Shown: positions 7,553-16,301, numbered from the stretch's first letter. The stretch: 64,000 bases of DNA from Maliibacterium massiliense (GCF_900604345.1 NZ_LR026983.1:992001-1056000); one strand, 5' to 3'. Notes: generated from the sequence alone by a model not told the origin. A program made the numbers and translations.

Positions 7553-8638
7553 TTACGCTTCCCCCGCATCGCCCGTGGGCGTTGGTGTGGGGGTCGGTGT
7601 GGGGGTCGGCGTCGGCGTCGGAGTGGGCGTCGGCGTCGGGGTGGGCTGCGTGGTCTGTTTAGGCGTCGGCGTGGGGTCGGGCTGCACTTGCGTGGGCCGC
7701 GCAAAGTGCGATTGCTTCGGCGCGGCGTTCACCTTGAAGGCGGCCTCCACTTTGGCGAAGCGCTCGCTCGCCTTGACCACCGCAATGCGCACGGTATACT
7801 CCCCTACGCCCACGTATTCCCCGCTTGCATTTTTCCCGTCAAAATAGGTGCGTTGGTCGCCCTTGCCCACTTCACCTGCGTCCAGCACAGTAAAAAAAAT
7901 GTCACCTGCGGCATTTACAATGTCAATGGTAACATAGCAGTCCTCGCTGACGGAATAGTCGATCATAAGCCGCGCCGCGCCAAAGTCCGGTTCGTTGCTT
8001 GAAAGGGTGATCGCGCCCAGTTTGACGTCTTCAGGCTTATACGCATCATCGTCCACCTTCACCGTGGCGCTTGGCGAGGGGGACGCCTCGGCGTTGACAT
8101 CCGCCTTCTTTCCCTTGGTCATGAACTTGATGCCAAAGGCGATGGCCGCGATGATCACCACGATGGCCGCCGCCATGATCCAGATGCGCTTGACGTTTAC
8201 GTCCCCACCGCCCGCGCCACCGTTGCCGCGCCGGTTGCCCGCATGGCCCTGCATCTCATCGGGGTAGACGTAGTCCACCCCGCGCGAGGGGCTTACATAG
8301 GTGGCGCTGCGCTGCGGCGCCTGGCGGGTAGCGCCCATGGGCGCCTGCGCGTAGGTGCGCGCCGCGTGTGCGTTCTGCGCCACCGCGCGGGGGGCGCGCC
8401 CCGTCCGGTCGTCCTGTACCCGCTGCCCGAAGACGTCCGCGCCGTAGGGCGCCACGTCCGGCCGCTGGTTGCGGCGGGGCATCGGCGCCACCTCGTATTG
8501 CGGCTGCGCGGCGTACGGATCGGCAAAGGGATCGCGCGCCGCGCGTGTTGCGCGTGTCCGTGGCTTTTGATAGGCATCGTCATAGGCGCGCTGATCGTAC
8601 ATGCCTCGCTGGCTGGGGCGACGGACTGACTGGCTCAT
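7553..8638 (-). CDS. Membrane protein with FlgD-like Ig domain and Pro-Thr tail
   Basis: 361 residues. A low-complexity, Arg/Gln/Tyr-rich cytoplasmic region (1-155) leads to a single membrane helix (IWIMAAAIVVIIAAIAFGI). An extracellular domain follows with DGKNASGEYVGVGEYTVRI, the signature of FlgD-type Ig folds, at about residue 265-285. The protein ends in a run of Pro-Thr dipeptides of about 30 residues. ATG 8638 is chosen for AAGGAG 11 bases upstream. The proline-threonine tail would span or decorate the cell wall. Function is unknown; an envelope structural role is an inference. The long cytoplasmic tail parallels the neighbouring surface protein at 3422-5371. Confidence 0.65.
   Translation of the reverse strand: MSQSVRRPSQRGMYDQRAYDDAYQKPRTRATRAARDPFADPYAAQPQYEVAPMPRRNQRPDVAPYGADVFGQRVQDDRTGRAPRAVAQNAHAARTYAQAPMGATRQAPQRSATYVSPSRGVDYVYPDEMQGHAGNRRGNGGAGGGDVNVKRIWIMAAAIVVIIAAIAFGIKFMTKGKKADVNAEASPSPSATVKVDDDAYKPEDVKLGAITLSSNEPDFGAARLMIDYSVSEDCYVTIDIVNAAGDIFFTVLDAGEVGKGDQRTYFDGKNASGEYVGVGEYTVRIAVVKASERFAKVEAAFKVNAAPKQSHFARPTQVQPDPTPTPKQTTQPTPTPTPTPTPTPTPTPTPTPTPTGDAGEA
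7573..7645 (-). repeat. Simple repeat coding for poly(Pro-Thr)
   Basis: About twelve imperfect 6-base units (GTGGGG/GTCGGC on the plus strand) encode alternating Pro and Thr on the minus strand. It is in frame and prone to slippage, so length may vary between strains. Confidence 0.85.
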
Positions 8639-8711
8639 GAATATCAAAACTCCTTCATATTACCCGACATTTTCCATATAAATGGCATAAACGCAAGATA
8701 TAACAAGGCAC

Positions 8712-8741
8712 ATTATAGCACATTCTGGCGCGCGGAACCAA
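8712..8741 (-). promoter_or_regulatory. Promoter of the FlgD-Ig protein gene
   Basis: TTGGTT (8736-8741) and TATAAT (8712-8717) on the minus strand are 18 bases apart, with TGC immediately before the -10. Confidence 0.55.
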
Positions 8742-8762
8742 CAACTTTGCATCTTGGGCGCG

Positions 8763-9371
8763 TCATCCCCCCAACGCAAACTTGACGATGGAAAGCGTCT
8801 CCTTGATCCGCTGCCGCCACAGGTGGGGGGGATAGGAGGGCGCGGCGGCGCTGTACACCTGTGCAATACCCGCCTGTTTGGCCGTCCACACCGCGCGCAT
8901 GCGGTGGAACTCGCTGGTGACCACAAGCGCGCTTGTCCACCCCTCGTCCTGCATGATCCGCTTGCTCAGGGCGATATTCTGGCGGGTGTTTGCCGCCTGC
9001 TCCTCCAGCAGGATGTCCTGCCGCGGCACGCCCAGCGCGGCCAGGCCCTGGGCCATCACGCGCGCCTCGCTCACGGGCTCGTCCTTGCCCTGGCCGCCGG
9101 TGACGATGATCTTTTTTGCATAGCCTTCCTTATAAAGCGCCGCCGCGCGCGCAGTGCGCTCTCTGAGCGAGTAGCTGGCGCTGCCGTCAGGCTGCACCTT
9201 GCATCCCAGCACGATGATGCAATCCGCCTGCCCCAGACGCTCGTCATCCTCTGAGGCGACCACCATGCCCAGCAGCACGCCCAGCGTCAGCGCCCCAAGC
9301 GCGCAGAGCGCAAGCAGCACACCGAGCACGCCGCGTCGCGCGCGCCATGCATTTTGATTTCCTCTTCGCAT
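8763..9371 (-). CDS. DUF218 (YdcF/SanA-like) membrane-anchored protein
   Basis: 202 residues. A basic N-terminus and one membrane helix (VLGVLLALCALGALTLGVLLG) are followed by the DUF218 domain: DCIIVLGCKVQPDG near residue 52, KIIVTGGQG near 90, the ARVMAQGL acidic/basic block, and TSEFHRMRA near 155. The family includes E. coli SanA and YdcF, linked to envelope barrier function and binding of S-adenosylmethionine in one case; the true substrate is not known. ATG 9371 has AAAGGAG 8 bases upstream and is preferred to a longer frame. The gene is divergent from the deacetylase at 9586. Confidence 0.85.
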   Translation of the reverse strand: MRRGNQNAWRARRGVLGVLLALCALGALTLGVLLGMVVASEDDERLGQADCIIVLGCKVQPDGSASYSLRERTARAAALYKEGYAKKIIVTGGQGKDEPVSEARVMAQGLAALGVPRQDILLEEQAANTRQNIALSKRIMQDEGWTSALVVTSEFHRMRAVWTAKQAGIAQVYSAAAPSYPPHLWRQRIKETLSIVKFALGG

Positions 9372-9489
9372 GGTAAACTCCTTTCCTCCGGCTGCGTATA
9401 ACGCACGCGCCCCTGTGCGCATCTATGAAGAGACGTTTGCGCAGTTTTTAACATTATGTTACATCGTAGCATGTTTCGTCGCTTTTTGT

Positions 9490-9495
9490 TATAAT
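9490..9495 (+). promoter_or_regulatory. Extended -10 for the deacetylase gene
   Basis: TGT precedes TATAAT (9490-9495), giving an extended -10 about 90 bases before ATG 9586. No -35 is evident. Confidence 0.45.
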
Positions 9496-9585
9496 GGCGG
9501 TAACATGGATTGGGGCAGAAATATGGCATGGCGCCATGGTAGAGCGCCATTGTATCGAACTTGTTTCTTTTAGGAGGATTCGCCT

Positions 9586-11418
9586 ATGTACAACGCTCCG
9601 CGCTCTTCTTCACGCAACATGCCGCGCCACGGCAGCTACGGACGCCGGCGCCGTAAAAAGCCCGTCGCGCTGCTTGTGCTTGTGTGCCTGCTTGCCGTGG
9701 CGCTGGTTTCAGCGGGCGCCATCTGGCTTGTCAGCGGCAGCCAGACGAAAAAGGCCGTCAGCGCCTTTGTGGATTATCTCGCACAGGACAACTACACCCT
9801 GGCGCGGGATCTCTACGAGGACGCCAGCGCCAAGCGGCGCGCCAAGCTGGACGTGCCCCTTACGGATAAGCTGCTCGCGCTGGCCGACCAGGCCAAGGCG
9901 GGCGACGTGGCCGACGGCGCGCCCATCATGGGCCTTGCAAAGTTTGGCGATTTGATGAAACCCGCGCTTTCCGCCGCCACCGAGGCGGTGGAACAGCGCT
10001 ATATCCGCGATGAGAGCCTCACCTGGGAGCAGTACAGCCGCGTGCTCGATACATTTGGCCGGCTGAACTGCCCGGTGGATAGGCTTAAAAACGCAACCGC
10101 CACAGGCGAATACTACCGCCAGTCGCGCGCCTGTTTCGCCCAGGGCATGCAGGCCGAGCAGAGCGACGATTACCTCACCGCCTGCGAGATGTTCCGCCAG
10201 GTGGTGCCGGAGGATACCAAATATTACAGCGACGCGCAGCAGCGCCTTGCCATCGCGCGGGAAAAGCTTGCGGTCAACGCCTTCACTACGGCCGATACGC
10301 TGGTGGGGCAGTACCAGTACTCCCAGGCCAAGCAGCTGCTTGAGCGCGCTGCCGCAGTGATGCAGGACGACGCGAGCTTTATGGGCAAATACACCCAGTA
10401 CGTCCAGCAAATCGACCAGAAGCAGACCGAGCTGGTGCCCTACGAAGGCACGGTAGAGCACCTGTTCACCCACTGCCTGATCGCCTACCCCGAGATCGCC
10501 AATAATCCCCAGTGGCGCAAGGATTACTACACCAACTGCGTCACAGTCAAGGAATTCAACGCCATTTTGGAGGAGCTCTACAAGCGCAACTATATCCTCA
10601 TTGATATCAATATGCTCATCGACGATCCCGACGGCGACGGCCAGAACGTCACCCTCAAAAAGCCGCTGATGCTGCCCAAGGGCAAAAAGCCCTTGGTGCT
10701 CTCCTTTGACGATATGGTCTACGACGCGCGCAAGACCAACCGCGGCATGGTCGATAAGCTGATCCTGGATGAGAAGGGCGAGATCGCCACCTACACCAAG
10801 TTTTCCGACGGTCGCGAGGAGGTGCGCTACGACAACGACATCGTGCCCATTCTCGACGCATTTGTCAAGCAGCACCCCGACTTCTCCTTTGACGGGGCCA
10901 AGGGCACCATCGCGCTGACGGGCTTCCAGGGTATTTTGGGCTACCGCACGCAGCACGACGCACCTGCGGGCACGGATATTGAAAAAGAGAAGGCCGAGGC
11001 GCGCAAGGTGGTCGACAAGCTCAAGGAAAACGGCTGGAACTTCGCCTCCCACAGCTACGCGCATTATTACACCAACAGCGGCACAGCCGAGCGCACCAAG
11101 TCGGACGCGGATCAGTGGCTCTCGGAGGTCGGCTCGCTGGTGGGCCCCACCCGCGTGCTGGTCTGGCCCTACGGGGACCGCATCAAAAAGACGGACGCGC
11201 GCTATCAGATTCTGGTAGACGCGGGCTTCCGCATCTTCTGTGGCGTGGGCAGCATGCCCTACCTCGCGCCGGAGCAGCAGGGCACCACCGTGCTGCAGGA
11301 CCGCCGGCCGCTTGACGGCACCATGTTCGGTCTGCCCGTCTACAAGGAGCGCTACGCGCCCCTCTTTGACGTGGACGCGGTGCGCGATCCGGCCCGCCCC
11401 GCCTACCCCTACGATTGA
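9586..11418 (+). CDS. Membrane-anchored NodB-like polysaccharide deacetylase with helical N-terminal half
   Basis: 610 residues. A very basic cytoplasmic head (RRRRKK) is followed by one membrane helix (27-47), then about 230 residues of helical, TPR-like repeats, and a C-terminal NodB homology domain from about residue 360. NodB motif 1 is SFDD, motif 2 is SHSYAH (HxxxH) and motif 3 is WPYGD, so the zinc ligands Asp, His and His seem to be kept. Such enzymes remove acetyl groups from peptidoglycan or secondary polysaccharides outside the cell. The domain is larger than usual, with insertions between motifs 1 and 2. AGGAGG lies 8 bases before the ATG. It forms a single-gene unit ending at a terminator. 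Confidence 0.75.
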   Translation: MYNAPRSSSRNMPRHGSYGRRRRKKPVALLVLVCLLAVALVSAGAIWLVSGSQTKKAVSAFVDYLAQDNYTLARDLYEDASAKRRAKLDVPLTDKLLALADQAKAGDVADGAPIMGLAKFGDLMKPALSAATEAVEQRYIRDESLTWEQYSRVLDTFGRLNCPVDRLKNATATGEYYRQSRACFAQGMQAEQSDDYLTACEMFRQVVPEDTKYYSDAQQRLAIAREKLAVNAFTTADTLVGQYQYSQAKQLLERAAAVMQDDASFMGKYTQYVQQIDQKQTELVPYEGTVEHLFTHCLIAYPEIANNPQWRKDYYTNCVTVKEFNAILEELYKRNYILIDINMLIDDPDGDGQNVTLKKPLMLPKGKKPLVLSFDDMVYDARKTNRGMVDKLILDEKGEIATYTKFSDGREEVRYDNDIVPILDAFVKQHPDFSFDGAKGTIALTGFQGILGYRTQHDAPAGTDIEKEKAEARKVVDKLKENGWNFASHSYAHYYTNSGTAERTKSDADQWLSEVGSLVGPTRVLVWPYGDRIKKTDARYQILVDAGFRIFCGVGSMPYLAPEQQGTTVLQDRRPLDGTMFGLPVYKERYAPLFDVDAVRDPARPAYPYD

Positions 11419-11436
11419 TCTTTTACCGGCACTGCA

Positions 11437-11467
11437 GCGCCCCGGCGAAAAAGCATCGGGGCGCTTT
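11437..11467 (+). terminator. Terminator of the deacetylase gene
   Basis: An 8-base stem GCGCCCCG / CGGGGCGC (11437-11444 with 11457-11464) is followed by TTT. The T run is short. Confidence 0.65.
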
Positions 11468-11475
11468 GCATTGCC

Positions 11476-11504
11476 TTGACAAGGCTCTGCAGGCATAGTA
11501 TCTT
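11476..11504 (+). promoter_or_regulatory. Sigma-A promoter of the sulfhydrylase gene
   Basis: TTGACA (11476-11481), a 17-base spacer and TATCTT (11499-11504). The leader is only about 45 bases, which leaves no room for a SAM riboswitch or T-box. Confidence 0.7.
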
Positions 11505-11557
11505 GAACGTAAACTTTCTCATGCATTTTGCAATTGGAATAGGAGGCCATGGAAACC

Positions 11558-12823
11558 ATGCGGATCGAAACCAAGTGCCTGCACGCAGGCTACACGCCGG
11601 AAAATGGCGCCCCGCAGGCGCTGCCCATCTACCAAAGCACCACGTACCGCTACACCTCCACCGAGCAGGTGGGCAAGCTGTTTGATTTGCAAGACCCGGG
11701 CTACATGTACTCCCGCCTGGGCAACCCCACCGTAGCGGCGGTGGAGGAGAAAATCGCGGCGCTGGAGGGCGGCGTCGGGGCCTTGTGCACCTCCTCGGGG
11801 CAGGCCGCCACCCTGATCAGCCTGCTCAATATCCTGGGCTGCGGCGATCATTTCATCAGCACCGGCACCATCTACGGCGGCACGGTGAACCTCTTTGCGG
11901 TCACCCTCAAAAAATTCGGCATCGACTGCACCTTTGTGGACGCGGACGCGCCCGCCGCGCAGATTGAAAAGGCGTTCCGCCCCAACACCCGCGCGGTGTT
12001 CGGCGAGACGCTGGCCAATCCCGCCATCGCGGTGTTGGATATTGAAAAGTTCGCGGCGCTGGCACACGCGCACAACGTGCCGTTGATCGTGGACAACACC
12101 TTTGCCACGCCTATATTGTGCCGCCCGTTTGCATACGGGGCGGATATCGTGGTGCACTCCACCACCAAGTATCTGGAGGGGCACGCCCTGCAGATCGGCG
12201 GCGTGATTGTGGATTCGGGCAAGTTCGACTGGACGGCGGGCAATTTCACCGGCCTGACCGAGCCGGACGAGTCCTACCACGGCGTGGTATACACCGAGCA
12301 CTTCGGCAACGCCGCCTACATCAACAAGGCGCGCGTGCAGCTGATGCGCGACCTGGGCGCCTGCACGTCCGCCGAATGTGCCTTCCTGCTCAACCTGGGC
12401 CTGGAGACGCTGCACGTGCGCATGCCCGTGTACTGCAAAAACGCGCAGATCGTGGCCGAGCACCTGACGCATTTCGATCAAATCGAGTTCGTCAACTACC
12501 CCACGCTGCCCGGCAACAAGTACAATGCGCTTGCTCAGAAGTACCTGCCGCAGGGCTGCAGCGGTGTCATCTCCTTCTCCATCAAGGGCGGGCGGGAGAA
12601 CGCCGCGTGCTTTATGGACCATCTCAAGCTCGCCTCCAACGTGGTGCACGTGGCGGATATCCGCACCTGCGTGCTGCACCCGGCGAGCGCCACCCACCGC
12701 CAGCTGACCGACCAGCAGCTGGTGGCCGCGGGCATTACCCCGGGCCTGATCCGCTTCTCCGTGGGGCTGGAAAACGTAGACGATATCCTGGAGGATATCG
12801 ATCAGGCCATGGCGCACGTGTAA
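11558..12823 (+). CDS. metY: O-acetylhomoserine sulfhydrylase (PLP-dependent Cys/Met metabolism enzyme)
   Basis: 421 residues, as expected for the MetY type, which joins sulfide (or a thiol) to O-acetylhomoserine to make homocysteine in methionine synthesis. The fold-type I PLP features are visible: the YSRLGNPT and GALCTSSGQAA blocks, the DNTFATP strand ending in the cofactor Asp, and the PLP lysine in HSTTKYLEGHA near residue 205. ATG 11558 is chosen because AGGAGG is 11 bases upstream; an ATG nine bases earlier sits too close to it. The lysine context (YLEGHA) differs from the more common FIGGHG, so other gamma-synthase activities such as methionine gamma-lyase cannot be excluded. Confidence 0.82.
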   Translation: MRIETKCLHAGYTPENGAPQALPIYQSTTYRYTSTEQVGKLFDLQDPGYMYSRLGNPTVAAVEEKIAALEGGVGALCTSSGQAATLISLLNILGCGDHFISTGTIYGGTVNLFAVTLKKFGIDCTFVDADAPAAQIEKAFRPNTRAVFGETLANPAIAVLDIEKFAALAHAHNVPLIVDNTFATPILCRPFAYGADIVVHSTTKYLEGHALQIGGVIVDSGKFDWTAGNFTGLTEPDESYHGVVYTEHFGNAAYINKARVQLMRDLGACTSAECAFLLNLGLETLHVRMPVYCKNAQIVAEHLTHFDQIEFVNYPTLPGNKYNALAQKYLPQGCSGVISFSIKGGRENAACFMDHLKLASNVVHVADIRTCVLHPASATHRQLTDQQLVAAGITPGLIRFSVGLENVDDILEDIDQAMAHV

Positions 12824-12876
12824 GCGCCGGGCGCAATTGCCGCGCATGCCCTCAAACGCCATCAAACTGCAACAGG

Positions 12877-12909
12877 AGCCAGCGCCTGCAGGGCGCTGGC
12901 TTTCGTTTT
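12877..12909 (+). terminator. Terminator of the sulfhydrylase gene
   Basis: A perfect 10-base stem AGCCAGCGCC / GGCGCTGGCT (12877-12886 with 12892-12901) with a 5-base loop is followed by TTCGTTTT. Confidence 0.85.
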
Positions 12910-13147
12910 GCACAGCGGCCGGCGGCTGTGATGGGGAACCGTGCTGCAGCGCGCATGCCCCCCTGCTTTGGGCGCAGGCCATCCTTTTCCGTCCTTCATG
13001 TCAGGCCCCAGCAGGTACCGCTCCGAAAGCCTCCCCTTATTCCGCCTGACAGGGACCAGCCCTCCACTGTCTCGCCGCGATGGCGCCCCTTCCACATCGC
13101 ATGGGATCATGTCCCCACAACCTTTGTCCCGCCTATTCATGCACAAA

Positions 13148-13214
13148 GGGCCCGCTGCGCTTTCTGACAAAAGGCCCGTTTTCCTTTTTTGTCCGCGCTT
13201 TCGGCGCGATCCCA
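13148..13214 (+). repeat. Imperfect direct repeat, copy 1
   Basis: Shares blocks GCTGCGCTTTCT, TTTTTGTCCGCGCTTT and CGATCCCA, in the same order, with 13291-13361. See that entry. Confidence 0.6.
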
Positions 13215-13290
13215 AGCTAGCTTCCCCGCGGGCACGTATTAGTTCTTCAATGGAAGACTTTGCTGCTAGACCCATCGCTTACGCGTTCGC

Positions 13291-13361
13291 AGGGCCAGCT
13301 GCGCTTTCTTATGATGGGGATGCCCTTCCCCTTTTTGTCCGCGCTTTTTGATACGATCCCA
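13291..13361 (+). repeat. Imperfect direct repeat, copy 2
   Basis: Second copy of the unit at 13148-13214, about 143 bases downstream. The middle part has diverged. It may be a decayed duplication or an intergenic repeat family; there is no open frame that would explain the conservation. Confidence 0.6.
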
Positions 13362-13438
13362 GCAGGGTTGTTCGCACTCCATCTGCAGCGCAAGCCTCTG
13401 CGTATAAGGCCGGCCGCTTACGTGCGTGGCCTTTTTCA

Positions 13439-13473
13439 CCAAAGCGGCGCGCCTCTAGGGCGCGCCGCTTTGG
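13439..13473. repeat. Perfect 15-base inverted repeat
   Basis: CCAAAGCGGCGCGCC (13439-13453), a TCTAG loop, then its exact complement (13459-13473). There is no T run on either side, so it is not a standard terminator. It could end transcripts weakly or be an intergenic palindrome. Confidence 0.75.
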
Positions 13474-13590
13474 CGTTACACGCTTCTGCATATGTCAGAG
13501 GCCTGTCTTTCTCTCCCTCTGAGACGTTTTGACACACCGCGCATTTTTTCTGCCCGCGCACCATTGTGCACGATTCTCTGGCATCATTTC

Positions 13591-14439
13591 TTATACAGGT
13601 GTGATGTCCACCACCACCAGCTCCGGCGGATTGCACACCCGCGGCAAAGCGCTGCGCGCAAGGCCGCGGCTGACGATCATCGTTGTGCCTTCCAAATCGT
13701 ACAGACCGCCGGCATAGGCGGGAAACCACCCCTGGTCCGGCGCGTAGAGGCCGTTTATCAGGCCGGGCAGGCGCACCTGTCCCCCGTGCGCGTGCCCGGC
13801 GGTCACCAGATCAAAGGGCGCGGCGCGGTACGCCGCCACCCGTTCGGGCCGATGCGATAGCAGCACCGCATAGTCCTGTCCGTCGAACGCCGCGCTGCAC
13901 GCCGCAAGCTGCGCCTGCCACCCTTGCGCACTGTCAAACGCGGCCGGATCATCCACGCCGCAGATGCGGATGCGCTGCCCGCGCACGCGCAGCGTCGCAG
14001 CCTCGCCCTCCAGCACCGTCACGCCGTAGGATCGGATCATCTCTTTAATCGCGGCAAGTTCGCCCGACCAGCACTCGTGGTTGCCCGAGACATAATAGCA
14101 CGGGTACTCCCTGCCCAGGGATGCGAGCAGCTGCTTGGTACCCTCGTGCGATGCCCTGTCGTCGGCAATGTCCCCCGCCAGCAGCACCGCGTCGGGCGCC
14201 TGCGCACGTATCGCCTCCAGCAGGGTATGCTGTGCCTTTCCATACATCGTGCTGTGCAGATCGGTCAGCACCGCAAGGCGCACCGGCGCGTCCACCTTGT
14301 GCGTGGCGATCGTGTAGGCGCGCACGCGCAGGCCCTGCCATAGCGCCGCCGCGCCCAGCGCGGCCAGCGCCAGCAATAGGGTGGTAATCATCATAACGCT
14401 TCGCTTCCTTTTCTGTTTTTGTCGCATATACTTCTTCAC
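13591..14439 (-). CDS. Membrane-anchored metallophosphoesterase
   Basis: 282 residues. One N-terminal membrane helix (MMITTLLLALAALGAAALW) is followed by a calcineurin-like phosphoesterase with all metal motifs: DLHS near 60, GDIADD near 92, GNHE near 122, LSHRP near 200 and GHAHGGQ near 222. Members of the YkuE-like group act on phosphoester or pyrophosphate bonds at the outer face of the membrane; the substrate is unknown. The start is taken as GTG 14439, with GAGGGG about 14 bases upstream; ATG 14427 is an alternative but has a weaker site. The C-terminus (ELVVVDITPV) is intact. Confidence 0.85.
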   Translation of the reverse strand: MKKYMRQKQKRKRSVMMITTLLLALAALGAAALWQGLRVRAYTIATHKVDAPVRLAVLTDLHSTMYGKAQHTLLEAIRAQAPDAVLLAGDIADDRASHEGTKQLLASLGREYPCYYVSGNHECWSGELAAIKEMIRSYGVTVLEGEAATLRVRGQRIRICGVDDPAAFDSAQGWQAQLAACSAAFDGQDYAVLLSHRPERVAAYRAAPFDLVTAGHAHGGQVRLPGLINGLYAPDQGWFPAYAGGLYDLEGTTMIVSRGLARSALPRVCNPPELVVVDITPV

Positions 14440-14832
14440 TTTTTACACGTTCCCCTCGGGCGGCGCGTCGTTGCTGCGTCTGCACGCCGCCAGCCAACCT
14501 TCTTCGCGCGCAGCTGATGCATTTTTATTGCCCCTTGCCACCCAAATCTTTACAGAAGGCTTGCAATCACCACTTTGATCCGATATCATAAATAACAAGA
14601 TATAAAAGGAATTCTTTTTGCGCGATCCCTGCGCGCACCGCCCGCTTGGGCACAGCATGCGATCGATAAAGTTGGGCATAAAACCTTGTGCTTTTCTTCG
14701 TGTCCCCGCACGGCAAGTGGGCAACGCAAAGAAAAGGCTCTTTTCAGGGTTTATGCACTCCTTGTATCCCTTACACAAAGAGGCCCATTGGCACATGCAC
14801 GCCGGTGGGCTTCTTTGCGGCTTTCTGCACGG
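14440..14832. other. 393-base gap without a gene
   Basis: The part near 14530-14620 is AT-richer than the surroundings, as expected for a promoter region of the metallophosphoesterase gene on the minus strand. The part near 14776-14817 holds a hairpin downstream of the acetyltransferase. No frame with a ribosome binding site was found. Confidence 0.5.
14776..14817 (-). terminator. Hairpin after the acetyltransferase, possible terminator
   Basis: CAAAGAGGCCCA (14776-14787) pairs with TGGGCTTCTTTG (14806-14817) with one mismatch. It lies 16 bases beyond the acetyltransferase stop. The T run is poor, so termination may be weak. Confidence 0.5.
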
Positions 14833-15357
14833 CTACCCCTGGCGTTTGACGCAAAAGACCAGGTGTGGCATGTCCATATGATAATAGTGCTTGGTAAACC
14901 TGCCCACGTACGTCATGCCAACCCGCCGCGCCACGTTTTGCGAGGCGATGTTCGTATCACGGATGATGGAGAACACCTCCGGCGCGCCCAGCACGTCAAA
15001 CGCGTACGCCCTGCACGCGGCGGCCGCCTCGGTGGCATATCCGTTGTGCCAGTGCGCCTTGGCAAAGAGATAGCCGATCTCCAGCACCTGCCGCCCCGCC
15101 CAGTCCTGCATACTCAGGCCGCACTGGCCGATCATCTCGCCCGTCTCTTTCAGATCAACCGCCCACAGTCCAAAACCATCCGATGCGTAGCGGGCTCGCT
15201 GCCTGTCCAGCCACTGCTGCACCTCTGCTTCGTCAAAGGCGTGTTCGTAGGCGTACATGACCTGCGCATCCTGCAGGATGCGCTGCAGCGCCGGGTAGTC
15301 GTCCTGCGTCATCTGTCGCAGCAGCAGCCGCTCGGTTGCAAGAATACTGTTTTGCAC
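14833..15357 (-). CDS. GNAT family N-acetyltransferase (RimJ/RimL-like)
   Basis: 174 residues. The N-terminal TERLLLRQMTQDDYPAL is typical of the RimJ-like branch, and the acetyl-CoA loop lies in FAKAHWHNGYATEA near residue 105. These enzymes acetylate protein N-termini, small amines or antibiotics; the substrate is not visible. The start is GTG 15357, with AAAGGAGG five bases upstream. A longer frame through the LysR gene on the same strand is a shadow. The gene begins 11 bases after the LysR gene's stop, so it is probably co-transcribed with it. Confidence 0.82.
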   Translation of the reverse strand: MQNSILATERLLLRQMTQDDYPALQRILQDAQVMYAYEHAFDEAEVQQWLDRQRARYASDGFGLWAVDLKETGEMIGQCGLSMQDWAGRQVLEIGYLFAKAHWHNGYATEAAAACRAYAFDVLGAPEVFSIIRDTNIASQNVARRVGMTYVGRFTKHYYHMDMPHLVFCVKRQG

Positions 15358-15368
15358 AAGGCCCTCCT

Positions 15369-16247
15369 TTACAGTGCCTGCTCCCTGCACAGCGCGATAA
15401 ACGCCTGCATGCTCTGGGAAAGGTACTTGCTGCGGTGGTGCAGGATGTAAAACTTGCGGGAAAACGCCACGTCGCGCAGGGGCACCGCCACCACCCGCCC
15501 GCGCGCGATGTCCTGCTGCACCATGCGCCGGGGCAGTACCGACACGCCCAGGTTTGCCTCTACCGCGCGCACGATGGCCTGGGTGGAGGTGCACTGCCAC
15601 AGCGGATGGATTTCCACGCCCAGCGTCAGCATGGCGCTGTCAAACAGCTCGCGCGTACCGCTGCCCGATTCGCGCAGCAGCACGTCCTGCTGCGCAAGCT
15701 CCCGGGCGCTGACCTGCTTTCGATGCGCAAAGGGATGCGCGCCTGCGCACACCAGTACCAGCGTATCGTCCATAAAAGGCGCGCTCACCAGCGCCTGCGC
15801 GTGGGGAATACCCTCGCTTAAGCCCAAATCCACATCGTTTGCCAGCACTTGACGCTCCACCGTCTCGGCGTTGTCCACCCGCACCTCCAGGCGCATCTGG
15901 GGGTACTGCGTGCCGAACGCGCGCGCAAGGTTGGGCATCAGGCAGGTGCCGATGGTCACCGTGCAGGCGATGCGCAGCGCCCCCTGCTCAAAGGAGGTGC
16001 GCATGCTGCGCTCCATTTCGTCAAAGAGCGAGGTGATGTGCCGCGCGTAGCCCAGCATCTGCTGGCCCGCCTGCGTTAGGTACAGCCTGCGGGAGATGCG
16101 GTCAAAAAAGCGCGCGCCGTAGTACTGCTCCAGCTCCCGTATGGCCAGGCTGACCGACGGCTGCGCCATGTAGAGCGCCTCCGCCGCCTTGGTGACGCCC
16201 CCGTGGTCGCACACCGCCACAAAGATGCGCATATGCCGAAGCGTCAT
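15369..16247 (-). CDS. LysR family transcriptional regulator, divergent from the chromate transporter genes
   Basis: 292 residues. The N-terminal winged helix-turn-helix (FVAVCDHGGVTKAAEALYMAQ) is followed by a periplasmic-binding-like effector domain from about residue 90 (ALRIACTVTIGTCLMPNLAR). GGAAGGGGG lies 8 bases before ATG 16247. The gene is divergent from the chromate transporter pair with a 122-base AT-rich intergenic region, the usual arrangement for LysR autoregulation and control of the neighbour. The effector is unknown. Confidence 0.88.
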   Translation of the reverse strand: MTLRHMRIFVAVCDHGGVTKAAEALYMAQPSVSLAIRELEQYYGARFFDRISRRLYLTQAGQQMLGYARHITSLFDEMERSMRTSFEQGALRIACTVTIGTCLMPNLARAFGTQYPQMRLEVRVDNAETVERQVLANDVDLGLSEGIPHAQALVSAPFMDDTLVLVCAGAHPFAHRKQVSARELAQQDVLLRESGSGTRELFDSAMLTLGVEIHPLWQCTSTQAIVRAVEANLGVSVLPRRMVQQDIARGRVVAVPLRDVAFSRKFYILHHRSKYLSQSMQAFIALCREQAL

Positions 16248-16301
16248 GCGCGCAGCCCCCTTCCATAGTGTTTTTATTATATATCAGATTAAATTATACT
16301 A

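Larger units (their letters stand above)
12910..13590. other. 681-base gap without a convincing gene
   Basis: No frame here has a ribosome binding site together with protein-like composition. The stretch contains an imperfect direct repeat pair (13148-13214 and 13291-13361) and a 15-base perfect inverted repeat (13439-13473). Open frames on both strands are Arg/Ala/Pro-rich, which is what random GC-rich DNA gives. Confidence 0.6.

Noticed and set aside
7573..7645. CRISPR-like array
   Set aside because: The periodic sequence is a 6-base in-frame repeat that encodes Pro-Thr; there are no spacers.
11468..11557. SAM riboswitch or T-box before the sulfhydrylase gene
   Set aside because: The promoter lies only about 80 bases from the start, so the leader is too short, and no conserved motif is present.
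13439..13473. Terminator call for the perfect 15-base inverted repeat
   Set aside because: Neither strand has a T run after the stem, so it is listed only as an inverted repeat.
12910..13590. tRNA or small gene in the long gap
   Set aside because: No cloverleaf with a GTTCGANTC-type arm was found, and no frame has both a ribosome binding site and a protein-like composition.
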